In this document: one piece after another, positions 35,814 to 43,274 of the stretch | Numbering within the stretch: the stretch's first letter is position 1 | Layout: every line of letters starts with the position of its first letter | Assembly: GCF_017873185.1 (NCBI RefSeq) | Contig: NZ_JAGGJX010000001.1 | Location: 62,001 to 126,000 of the forward strand | DNA length: 64,000 nt | Source of the DNA: Metaclostridioides mangenotii | GTDB lineage: Bacteria; Bacillota; Clostridia; Peptostreptococcales; Peptostreptococcaceae | Reading direction: 5' to 3' | The notes under the pieces: model-generated | Databases searched by the model: none | Told to the model about the DNA's origin: nothing | The model's input: only the letters and a program-made list of their open reading frames with translations | Translations under genes and position numbers: made by a program

Positions 35814-37679
35814 ATGTTAAAAGAATTCGGAAGACACAAATATCAAATTAAAATGGGGGAGGGTTTTATACAGGATTGTTTTGCAGTCCAATACGATTCC
35901 AACAGTAGAGTATATGAATTTCAAATATTAGATACAGGCGGTGCAATTAGAGACGTATCAGGATTAAGTTTGCAACTAGTTGTAGCTGTAGGAAGTAAGG
36001 GTGTATTTGCGAATGGAACTATTCTTAATGCAAAAGAAGGTTTGTTTGAAGTGTCATTGAACTCTGACCAATTAAGCGAATACGGAAAACATGAAGCGCA
36101 AGTCAAATTGTTCGATTCTTCAGGAACTTTACAATCGCCAATTTTTGCTATTGATATAGGTAAAAGTATATTTACAGGAGCATCAGCAGGCACCAACATT
36201 GTTATAGATTATAAGAAGATCGAAGATGCAAGAAAAGTAGTTGAAGGTTGGGCATCTAATCCCGAACAGTTTAACGGTAAAGATGGCGCAGACGGCAAAG
36301 ATGGCATAGATGGAAAAGACGGGGAAGATGGCAAGTCATTTAATATAAAAGATGTCCTTACATCAGTTGAAGAATTAGAAGAATTAAAAGGAACCGCTAT
36401 GATTGGTGATAGTTATTTAATTAATGGCCATATTTATGTATTCTCAGAAAATACTAAAGATTTTAAAGATGCTGGAACGTACAAAGGTGATAAGGGAGAG
36501 CAAGGAGCACAAGGCGAAAAAGGTGAAAGAGGAGAACAGGGTATTCAAGGAATACAAGGACCAAAAGGAGATCAAGGAATTCAGGGGCTACAGGGTGAAA
36601 AAGGAGATGTCGGGAAGGATTTAGATATTATAGATGTTTTTGAATCATTAGAACAACTTCCCACTAATTTGAATGATGATAACTTTGGTGATTGTTATAT
36701 AGTTGGTAAAGAACTGTATATATGGAGTTCTACAGGGTGGTTAAATTATGGTGAGTTAAGTGGTCCTGATGGTAAATCAGCATATGAAATAGCAAAAGAA
36801 AACGGATTTGAAGGTACTGAGTCTGAGTGGCTAGAATCTTTAAAAGGCGAGGGTGGCGGAGGTTCTGGCGGCTCAGTAAATCAAGTTACATTTGAAGGAG
36901 CTGACCAAAAAATCAACTTTGTAAACCCTGATAATCCAGAGCTAACATCTGTGTTTGACATATATCATAATTCAAATACTAGTAAAACCATAACAGTTAG
37001 ACCGAACTCAAGAGATGTAAAATTAAATATTGGGGATGAAATAGGCGGTAGATATATTAATGATATCGTAACTAGCAATTTAATAGCTTATAATGCTCTT
37101 TCCTCCAATATTCTAAAAGCAATGAGTAATGCACTTGTTATTGCGTGTAACAAAAATATTTCAGGTAAATCATATATAAATTTTAGATTTGGTTCAAGCT
37201 CATCTGATCCGGTATTAGGTTTATCGGGTGAGTCAAAAGATGGTAAGTATCAAATAACTTTAAGTGGAAGTAGTTCTAATGATGCAACTCAAATTGGTAC
37301 CGCAGATATTCCTTTCACAAACGGGTACTTTAAAAATAGTATAAATGTTACATCAGACAGAAATAAAAAAGAAAACATACATTATCTAGAAGATAAAGGC
37401 TCTAAATTAACACTAAAAGATTGCTACGATTATATGAAAAATGTATATAGACCAGCAACGTATAATTTAATTGATTCAAATAAATCTAATAAAAATATAG
37501 GTATAATTGCACAAGATAGTGAAAATAACAATGTCGGTGATTTAATAGTAGAAAAAATAGAAGAGCATTATACTCTAAATGAATATGCACATGCAACTGC
37601 AATAGGTGCAGCTTTGAAACAAGCTATTTTAGAAATAGAAATTTTAAAACAAGAAATAGAAAATTTGAAAGCGATATAA
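35814..37679 (+). CDS. BppU-type baseplate/receptor-binding protein with collagen-like repeats and S74 domain
   Basis: A 621-residue tail fibre. The N-terminal 130 residues resemble BppU/DUF2479 (FQILDTGGAIRDVSGLSLQL, KHEAQVKLFDSSGTLQSP). Collagen-like Gly-X-Y runs follow near 155-175 (GKDGADGKDGIDGKDGEDGK) and 228-268 (GEQGAQGEKGERGEQGIQGI). A GGGGSGGS hinge precedes a beta-rich region, and the C-terminus is a peptidase-S74 intramolecular chaperone (SDRNKKENIHYL) that trims itself after trimer folding. The C-terminal coil ends the protein. It probably determines host binding. Confidence 0.8.
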   Translation: MLKEFGRHKYQIKMGEGFIQDCFAVQYDSNSRVYEFQILDTGGAIRDVSGLSLQLVVAVGSKGVFANGTILNAKEGLFEVSLNSDQLSEYGKHEAQVKLFDSSGTLQSPIFAIDIGKSIFTGASAGTNIVIDYKKIEDARKVVEGWASNPEQFNGKDGADGKDGIDGKDGEDGKSFNIKDVLTSVEELEELKGTAMIGDSYLINGHIYVFSENTKDFKDAGTYKGDKGEQGAQGEKGERGEQGIQGIQGPKGDQGIQGLQGEKGDVGKDLDIIDVFESLEQLPTNLNDDNFGDCYIVGKELYIWSSTGWLNYGELSGPDGKSAYEIAKENGFEGTESEWLESLKGEGGGGSGGSVNQVTFEGADQKINFVNPDNPELTSVFDIYHNSNTSKTITVRPNSRDVKLNIGDEIGGRYINDIVTSNLIAYNALSSNILKAMSNALVIACNKNISGKSYINFRFGSSSSDPVLGLSGESKDGKYQITLSGSSSNDATQIGTADIPFTNGYFKNSINVTSDRNKKENIHYLEDKGSKLTLKDCYDYMKNVYRPATYNLIDSNKSNKNIGIIAQDSENNNVGDLIVEKIEEHYTLNEYAHATAIGAALKQAILEIEILKQEIENLKAI

Positions 37680-37940
37680 GTTAAATACAGAAACAGAATA
37701 TAAGGAAATAACGAGCAAGGACTATACAAAGTAGAGTTCTTTTCCCTTTTATTGGTTTACTGTAGGCATTAGTTGGAGTAGGTATGGATATTTTCTTGCA
37801 CATTGAGTATTTCATATTTTAGATTTTTAAACTATTAGTATTATGAAAAGATTTTAATGTTATGTTAATGATTAAATCGACAAAAAATGATATATTAAAA
37901 GAGTTAAAAATAGATTTTTTATAATAAGTTCGGATGTATT

Positions 37941-38621
37941 ATGATGATACAGAAAATAACTAAAAGACGTTTTTATTTTATATGTGGAGCTGTGCTAATA
38001 GTTTCATTTTTAATTTTAGGGATAGGTGTTAATTTGAATGCTGGATGGTTAGAAGCATTTGATAATTTTGGAGATCAGGTTTTACGTTTATCAATTACTG
38101 ATTTTAATACAAGTTTCTTTAAGATTATAACATCGTTCGGATCTATTGGTTTGATTGTAATGGTAACAGCTGTAGTATCAGGTGTATTGTGGTTGTCAAA
38201 AGAAAAAAACGCTGCTATTTGGCTTAGTGGCACGGTGATGGTTTGTGGAGGTGCCATTCCGTATTTATTTAAGTTAATTTTTAGAAGAGAAAGACCGATG
38301 TTTAAATTAATTCCAGAAACAGGATTTAGTTTTCCAAGTGGACATGCTTCTAGCTCAACTGTGCTTTATGGAGCATTAATTGTATTAGCTTTATTATTTA
38401 TTAAAAAAACATGGAAGAAATACTTGACTGTTTCTCTTGCTGCTGTTTTGGTTATGATGATTATTTGTTCACGTGTATATTTAGGTGTACATTATCCAAG
38501 TGATGTTATCGGTGGATTATTATTAGGAAGTGGACAAGTATTAATTGCGACTGGAATCTATTTGAGTTATCAGTCTTTAAAGGCAAAACAAAATGAGGAA
38601 GAGGATAAAAATGATGAATAA
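37941..38621 (+). CDS. PAP2-family membrane phosphatase (phage cargo)
   Basis: A 226-residue integral membrane phosphatase with about six spans. The three PAP2 motifs are clear: KLIFRRERP (K-x6-RP), FPSGHAS, and SRVYLGVHYPSDV with the catalytic His. Such enzymes dephosphorylate undecaprenyl-PP or phosphatidic acid. It is not a normal siphophage gene: it lies between the receptor-binding gene and the holin, beside an IS-like remnant, with its own upstream promoter-like region. It may change the lysogen's envelope (bacitracin tolerance is one known effect of the family). Likely recently acquired. Confidence 0.9.
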   Translation: MMIQKITKRRFYFICGAVLIVSFLILGIGVNLNAGWLEAFDNFGDQVLRLSITDFNTSFFKIITSFGSIGLIVMVTAVVSGVLWLSKEKNAAIWLSGTVMVCGGAIPYLFKLIFRRERPMFKLIPETGFSFPSGHASSSTVLYGALIVLALLFIKKTWKKYLTVSLAAVLVMMIICSRVYLGVHYPSDVIGGLLLGSGQVLIATGIYLSYQSLKAKQNEEEDKNDE

Positions 38622-38650
38622 GATACTGGCATTAAGTATATCTAAAGAAA

Positions 38651-39124
38651 GGGGATGTCTCAAAAAAAAATTGAGGCATCCCCTTTGTATCGAAGATTTA
38701 TTTACAAATTGGTTGGAATTTTAATAGATTATGATGAAATTCCTGTTGAAAATGTGTTTTATTGATGGTACATGCTTACTTAAAGAAGCTATAAAAAGCG
38801 AAATTTTTGTAGAATATTGTTTTATTATGACGCATTTAAGGGAGATGTTCATATATTAATATTGTGAGAATTAAATGCTAATATCTCACAGTATACTAAA
38901 AATTATATTTATAATACTAAAAATATAATCTTTATAAAATTAGGGGATGTGTGTGTTTTATGAGATATTTTAATAATTACAGTCAGAACTACAACTGTAT
39001 TGCATTCAAATTTTATAAAAATAACTAATTTATTTACTAATAAAAATAAAAAATGATATATAAGAACAAAAAATAAGATATTCTCAAAACTTGATTAAAG
39101 TCTTATCAATTTTGAGACAGCCTC
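38651..39124. mobile_element. IS remnant or MITE-like element
   Basis: A 474-bp non-coding stretch bounded by inverted 15-mers: GGGGATGTCTCAAAA at 38651 and the complement of GAGGCTGTCTCAAAA at 39110-39124 (13 of 15 match). Both ends form local hairpins (38648-38685; CTCAAAACTTGAT with ATCAATTTTGAG near 39083-39115). Inside there is a short frame with FIDGT, a phrase seen in IS1182-type transposases, but no complete gene. These termini resemble those of such elements. The left hairpin probably also terminates the PAP2 transcript. Confidence 0.5.
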
Positions 39125-39163
39125 TTATATATTTTTTTCAAAACAGTGATTGGAGATTGATAT

Positions 39164-39565
39164 ATGAATGTTTATTCAGAGAAAATAAGCACCGCTATAG
39201 GTGTTATAGGAACTGGCTTAACATGGGTACTTGGAACATGGGATATAGCAATAATAGTATTGGTAATGTTTATGTCCTTAGATTATATACTAGGGCTGTT
39301 AAAAGGCAAGGTTAATAACAACTTAAACAGTAAAACTGGTTTTAGAGGATTAGCTAAGAAGAGTGCAATATTTGTAGTATTAATAGTTGCGGTTTGCTTA
39401 GATAGGTTAATAGGTAATGGCACATGGATATTTAGAACGCTTGTGTGCTATTTTTATATAGCAAATGAGGGGCTTAGCATATTAGAAAATTGCAGTCAAA
39501 TAGGTATTAAAGTGCCTGTTCAGATACAAAACGCTTTAGAACAATTAAGAGATAAGGAGGAATAG
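39164..39565 (+). CDS. phage holin (TcdE / holin_4-like)
   Basis: A 133-residue membrane protein with three hydrophobic segments (TWDIAIIVLVMFMSLDYILGL, SAIFVVLIVAVCLD, WIFRTLVCYFYIANEGLSI) and the family signature DYILGLLKGK...SKTGFRGLAKK. This class opens the membrane for endolysin and includes the TcdE-like holins of clostridia. It is followed after 3 bp by the amidase gene. Confidence 0.9.
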   Translation: MNVYSEKISTAIGVIGTGLTWVLGTWDIAIIVLVMFMSLDYILGLLKGKVNNNLNSKTGFRGLAKKSAIFVVLIVAVCLDRLIGNGTWIFRTLVCYFYIANEGLSILENCSQIGIKVPVQIQNALEQLRDKEE

Positions 39566-39568
39566 CAT

Positions 39569-40441
39569 ATGATTAAATTTAACAGCTTAGCAATACACGG
39601 TGGACATGGTTTAGATGGTAAACCCGGTTCTGGTGCAGTTGGTGTTGTATATAACGGATCTAATACCATTATTACAAAGGAAAGTACACAAGATAGATTA
39701 GTAGTTAAATATATAAAGGAATACGCAAAGCCCTATGTAGATAAAATATATGATTGTACTGTAGACAATGGTACAAGTCAAAATGATATATTAAATAAAT
39801 TAGTGGCCAAGCATAATGAAGTAAATGCAGATATAAATTTAAGTATACATTTTAATAGTGGGGCAAAAGATGAAAGAGGAAATGGTCGTACAACAGGAGT
39901 AGAAGTACTTGTCTATAATCCTAAAACTAGTAACCCAGAGGCAGATAGAATATGCAATAGCATAGAAAGACTAGGATTTAAAAATAGAAAACTAAAAGAT
40001 GGAAGCGGTAAAGCAGTTATAAGAAAAACTAAAAAGAAAATGTTACTTATTGAATGTTGCTTCCTTGATGATTTGGACGATATAAAATTGTATGATGCTA
40101 AAAGTATGGCGAAGGCAATTGTAGAGGGGCTATTTGATGTTAAGATAGGCGAAGATGTTGCAACTCCGCCAGTTCCGCAGACATATGAAAATGCAATAAT
40201 ATATAGTGGAGATAGAGACAAGGCAGTAGCTATTATAATGAAGGAATTTCTCCCTAATTCAATTATAGTAGATATAGTAGACTACAAGAGTTACATGTGT
40301 AGAAATGCTTACGCTATAGGTGGAGGAGCATCTAAGGGTTTAGAGAAGTTCCCAGACAATGTGACTAAGTTTGTTGGTAATGATTTTAAAGAGACATATA
40401 GATTGGTTGTTGGGTGGTTGGAAGGTAAAAAATATATGTAG
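39569..40441 (+). CDS. N-acetylmuramoyl-L-alanine amidase (endolysin)
   Basis: A 290-residue endolysin. The Amidase_3 domain (1-190) shows zinc-ligand regions IHGGHGLDG, a Glu in TKESTQDR, NLSIHFNSG and the catalytic Glu in LLIECCFLDD. It cuts the bond between MurNAc and the stem peptide. The C-terminal 90 residues (YSGDRDKAVAIIMKEF...VGWLEGKKYM) are a wall-binding region similar to the cell-wall-binding-2 repeat. AAGGAGGAAT precedes the ATG. Confidence 0.93.
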   Translation: MIKFNSLAIHGGHGLDGKPGSGAVGVVYNGSNTIITKESTQDRLVVKYIKEYAKPYVDKIYDCTVDNGTSQNDILNKLVAKHNEVNADINLSIHFNSGAKDERGNGRTTGVEVLVYNPKTSNPEADRICNSIERLGFKNRKLKDGSGKAVIRKTKKKMLLIECCFLDDLDDIKLYDAKSMAKAIVEGLFDVKIGEDVATPPVPQTYENAIIYSGDRDKAVAIIMKEFLPNSIIVDIVDYKSYMCRNAYAIGGGASKGLEKFPDNVTKFVGNDFKETYRLVVGWLEGKKYM

Positions 40442-40452
40442 ATAGTAAACAA

Positions 40453-40471
40453 GGGTAGCAAAACGCTACCC
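40453..40471. terminator. hairpin between convergent amidase and Abi-alpha genes
   Basis: GGGTAGC and GCTACCC form a 7-bp stem with an AAAAC-type loop. The T-run is weak on both sides, so termination is plausible rather than certain. Confidence 0.5.
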
Positions 40472-40517
40472 CATAGTTTATATTAATTTAAGCTTTGAGT
40501 ATATAATGCAATTCAAA

Positions 40518-41336
40518 CTATTCCCTAATACATATGTTGTTAAATGAATTCCCTAAGTTTGTAATGCTTAAATGTCCTCTATTACATTTAAAATATGAGT
40601 ACATTTCATGTACAGAAGAAGACTTCGCTTTACAATAAGTAATGATATCACTATTTTCAATATCAACATACTCTGAATTTGATGATAAAAATCTATCATA
40701 AGTAATATTAATAAGTTCTAGTCTTTGTAGATTTTCTAGAGATACCTGATACTGTACAACATTTGACAGGTTCATCCCATATATAGGATTAATTATATGT
40801 TTGACCCAATCTATACCTGATTCATCAGATGCTGATTCTTGCACCCTTGCCTTTACAATTCCAAACCTTGCCACACCTGTATCTGCAAGTTTTTTTAATA
40901 AAATAGCATCAAGTGGAGATAGTTGTTTTACTATCTCAACAAAAGCAGGGTGAACAGTATCTTTAGTATCTAGGTTCATTGATTTTGCAATTAAATTTGC
41001 ATAAAGATTTCTAAGTTCATCATTATTCATAGAGTATGAAATAGCTTGTAATGCAGGAACCGCGACATAAGGTTCTGGTGAAACAATTTTCTCGGGTGAA
41101 AGATTTTCTAATTTATAAGCGAGAAGTTTTTCAGTCTTAGCCAAATTATACTCCTTATAAGATATCCATTGTCTTAATGGAACTAGCGCTGCATTTATAG
41201 CTTTAGGGATAATGCTTATTGTTTTACCTGTTTCTTTAGCTGTAGGCTGAACTACATCATCATAAAGCTCTGGTGCTACTGCTAAAATTTTTCCAGTAGC
41301 ACCTAAAGCATCAAGTTCTTCACTAATTTTAATCAC
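40518..41336 (-). CDS. Abi-alpha / DUF4393 family protein (abortive infection type)
   Basis: A 272-residue protein. The N-terminus (APELYDDVVQPTAKETGKTI and SYKEYNLAKTEKLLAYKLENL) and the centre (LRNLYANLIAKSMN, HPAFVEIVKQLSPLDA) are the signature of the Abi-alpha/DUF4393 family. The C-terminal winged-helix-like part ends with a short LSITNLGNSF segment. Family members are linked with abortive infection of phages. It is convergent with lysis genes and is transcribed separately, like many prophage-borne superinfection defences. Confidence 0.8.
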   Translation of the reverse strand: MIKISEELDALGATGKILAVAPELYDDVVQPTAKETGKTISIIPKAINAALVPLRQWISYKEYNLAKTEKLLAYKLENLSPEKIVSPEPYVAVPALQAISYSMNNDELRNLYANLIAKSMNLDTKDTVHPAFVEIVKQLSPLDAILLKKLADTGVARFGIVKARVQESASDESGIDWVKHIINPIYGMNLSNVVQYQVSLENLQRLELINITYDRFLSSNSEYVDIENSDIITYCKAKSSSVHEMYSYFKCNRGHLSITNLGNSFNNICIRE

Positions 41337-41423
41337 AACCTTCCAAAATTTAACATTTTTATATACTTTTATTATAGCATAAAGACAATTATTTTTTTAT
41401 ATAACATTTTATTCCAATTAAGA

Positions 41424-41571
41424 AGTACCTTCTGGAAACGAAGATGCTGTATGGATAGAGCCTACCTTAGTTGCTACAGTTGAGTATATGCCGAATGATC
41501 GAGGCTCATTAAGACAAGCTGTTTTAAAAGGTATTAGAGAAGATAAGTTACCATATGAATGTAAAGAGTAA
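41424..41571 (+). pseudogene. 3' fragment of an ATP-dependent DNA ligase gene (copy 1)
   Basis: Encodes VPSGNEDAVWIEPTLVATVE and on through YMPNDRGSLRQAVLKGIRED to TAA, closely matching the last 49 codons of the complete ligase at 43275 but with many silent and some amino-acid changes. There is no upstream ligase sequence; an in-frame stop precedes it. It is a relic from a related but different ligase gene, not a recent copy of the one in this prophage. Confidence 0.85.
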
Positions 41572-41578
41572 ATAAGAG

Positions 41579-41608
41579 TAGAGTAGTGTAATAGCTACTC
41601 TATTTTTT
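41579..41608 (+). terminator. terminator after ligase fragment 1
   Basis: TAGAGTAG and CTACTCTA form a stem followed by TTTTTT. The intact ligase also ends in a similar short stem (GGGTAGCT/AGCTACCC), so gene end and terminator moved together. Confidence 0.85.
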
Positions 41609-41631
41609 GTTTAGAGTGCCTTTGTTCAAAT

Positions 41632-41686
41632 TTGCCAGTTATGGTAAAAAAATGACCAGTTATGTCATTTAAATGACCAGTTATGT
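41632..41686 (+). promoter_or_regulatory. TGACCAGTTATG direct repeats, 21-bp spacing (copy 2)
   Basis: TTGCCAGTTATG (41632), TGACCAGTTATGTCA (41653) and TGACCAGTTATGT (41674) recur every 21 bp. The middle copy is identical over 15 bases to the one at 16851. A TATAAT-like -10 lies at 41712-41717 ahead of the secreted-protein gene at 41832, with no good -35. Confidence 0.72.
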
Positions 41687-41831
41687 TTTTTTGTAGATTT
41701 ACAAAGATTTATATAATAATATTTAGAATGAGTGATATCTAAGGACTAAAAAGGTATTCCTGAGATTATTACTTAAATATTAAAATTACATATGCATTAT
41801 TGCACATAACAAGAAAGAAGAGGTAATAAAA

Positions 41832-42416
41832 ATGAATAAAAAAGCAAAGAAATTTATTTCTTTAACGATGGCATCATTTTTAATAGCAACTACGTTTGTT
41901 ACAAATTCGTTTGCTATAAGTGCAGATGAATACGAGCAAGTAAATATTAATGAAGATCAAATTTATATTGATTCTGAATATGAAGATAATATTCCAATAG
42001 GAACAGAAATATCTTTTACTGATGAAGAACTTGAAGCTTTACTTAGAGAGCAAGGTGTTTCAGAAGATATTCTTAAAATTTATCACCAGTCAGAAGATAA
42101 GCTAGAAGATAAACGTATGTATAGATCTGCAAAAGCAGCAACAAAGAAAAATAAAATCGTCAAAGTGAAGAATGGGTACGATATCTATTTAACAAAAAAA
42201 ACAATAGATGTTTTAAGGACAGGTGGAACCACTGCCGTAGTAGGTTTTATAACTTTATACCTTCCAGGTTTAGGAAGGGTAGTGGTTAACTCTATAGCTG
42301 CTATGATAAATAAAGCTCTTCCTGGTGCTAAAACAGGTAAAATATTTAAAATAAGAGAGACAAAATTACCTGGAAATAAAGTTACGTATCATTTGTATAA
42401 GGTGGTTAATTATTAA
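41832..42416 (+). CDS. secreted protein with Gly-rich hydrophobic core, bacteriocin-like
   Basis: A 194-residue exported protein with a signal peptide (FISLTMASFLIATTFVTNSFA). An acidic region (30-90, including EISFTDEELEALLREQG) looks like a propeptide. The mature part begins in a basic stretch (AAKAATKKNKIVKVK-like KAATKKNKIVKVK) and contains RTGGTTAVVGFITLYLPGLG and VVVNSIAAMINKALPGAKTG, amphipathic Gly/Ala-rich segments that could enter membranes. The stop overlaps the start of a small membrane protein. Architecture parallels the gene at 16944 although the mature domains differ. The antibacterial role is inferred. Confidence 0.6.
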   Translation: MNKKAKKFISLTMASFLIATTFVTNSFAISADEYEQVNINEDQIYIDSEYEDNIPIGTEISFTDEELEALLREQGVSEDILKIYHQSEDKLEDKRMYRSAKAATKKNKIVKVKNGYDIYLTKKTIDVLRTGGTTAVVGFITLYLPGLGRVVVNSIAAMINKALPGAKTGKIFKIRETKLPGNKVTYHLYKVVNY

Positions 42417-42583
42417 TGTTTTCTCGTAATGATATTATTAGTATTATGTTGCCAATTATAGCTACTATAATAGCGAGTTATCTTTCTGCTAAAAAAAAGA
42501 GAAGCTTAGGTTATGGGCTTGTATTTGGAATAATAACATTGGTTGTATCTAGTTTTATATATTATATATTATATGTTGAATAG
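42416..42583 (+). CDS. 55-residue two-span membrane protein, possible immunity
   Basis: Start codon overlaps the previous stop (TAATG). Two hydrophobic helices (IISIMLPIIATIIASYLSA and GLVFGIITLVVSSFIYYILY) flank a KKKRS loop. It is coupled to the secreted protein and followed by a terminator, so it is likely the producer's immunity partner. Confidence 0.55.
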   Translation: MFSRNDIISIMLPIIATIIASYLSAKKKRSLGYGLVFGIITLVVSSFIYYILYVE

Positions 42584-42650
42584 GATTTTATTGCAGAACT
42601 ATACATAATCGACTTTTTAAATACGTTTTAAAGCAGTAATTTAGAATAAA

Positions 42651-42686
42651 GAAAAGCCTAGAGTTTTAATCTAGGCTTTTCTTTTG
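42651..42686. terminator. bidirectional terminator
   Basis: AAAAGCCTAGA pairs with TCTAGGCTTTT, with A-tract and T-tract on the two sides, between convergent genes. It ends the secreted-protein cassette rightward; the AbrB-like gene's stop codon lies inside it. Confidence 0.88.
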
Positions 42687-42845
42687 CATAGTTATTTTAT
42701 TGCCTTCAAAAGTGACCTCGACTTCTCGATTTTCTTCATCAATTCCCATTTCTTTAATCCATGTTATTGGTAGAGTTATTTTTGTAGTAGTAGAGCCTGA
42801 GCCACTTTTACTAAATAACACTTTTAAAATCCTTGAGTTTTTCAT
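42666..42845 (-). CDS. small AbrB/SpoVT-like DNA-binding protein
   Basis: A 59-residue protein (MKNSRILKVLFSKSGSGSTT...). ITLPITWIKEMGI followed by REVEVTFEGNKITM is the swapped-hairpin AbrB-type fold, as in MazE-like antitoxins and transition-state regulators. AAAAGGAG precedes the ATG. It is the third of three small minus-strand genes. No toxin of a known family lies beside it. Confidence 0.7.
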   Translation of the reverse strand: MKNSRILKVLFSKSGSGSTTTKITLPITWIKEMGIDEENREVEVTFEGNKITMQKKSLD

Positions 42846-42847
42846 AA

Positions 42848-42961
42848 TTAATCTCCTTTTCTGAATACTACTTTAGCCATTCGATATACTAAGAATATAG
42901 AACCAATTAAAAAGATAGTATTTACAATTAATTTTAACATTGTCTTATAAGTGGTTTTCAT
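42848..42961 (-). CDS. 37-residue membrane peptide
   Basis: MKTTYKTMLKLIVNT then a single transmembrane segment (TIFLIGSIFLVYRMA) and a basic end. The stop overlaps the ribosome-binding site of the AbrB-like gene. No good ribosome-binding site is seen in front of its own ATG. A small membrane peptide of unknown role. Confidence 0.4.
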   Translation of the reverse strand: MKTTYKTMLKLIVNTIFLIGSIFLVYRMAKVVFRKGD

Positions 42962-42998
42962 TTATAATTTAGGTAAGGAAGGGGCTAAGCCCCTAACC

Positions 42999-43112
42999 TT
43001 ACCTTAGGCTATCTCTTACCAGTTTTAGGACTGCTAGTAGAGTGCCGATGTTAAGTGTGAGCTTGATGAGTGCCGAAATCACTTCGTCAAGCTCTTTTAT
43101 TATTCCAACCAC
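42999..43112 (-). CDS. 37-residue amphipathic peptide
   Basis: GTG start 6 bases after GGGAGGTG-like sequence. The product (VGIIKELDEVISALIKLTLN...) is one long amphipathic helix. The stop lies in a strong hairpin (AGGTAAGG...CCTTACCT around GGGGCTAAGCCCC, 42971-43004). A peptide toxin or a small regulator is possible; nothing decides it. Confidence 0.45.
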   Translation of the reverse strand: MVGIIKELDEVISALIKLTLNIGTLLAVLKLVRDSLR

Positions 43113-43142
43113 TTTTTCACCTCCCTTCTATACTTATATTAT

Positions 43143-43163
43143 ACAATAACGGTACGTTATTGT
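43143..43163. promoter_or_regulatory. palindromic operator ahead of the small minus-strand genes
   Basis: ACAATAAC-GGTAC-GTTATTGT is a perfect inverted repeat 31 bp upstream of the GTG at 43112. It lies where the promoter of the AbrB-like operon should be, so autoregulation is plausible. Confidence 0.5.
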
Positions 43164-43274
43164 CAATAATTTCCAGTAAATAATATAAATAATTTGGAAG
43201 AAAAATAGAAGGTAAGTACTTCATTTTTGATTAGATAATTTATTACTGTTAACACTATCTATAGAGGTGATAGT

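Noticed and set aside
36424-36624. Lys/Glu-rich frame inside the baseplate gene
   Set aside because: It is the shifted reading of the collagen-like Gly-X-Y repeats.
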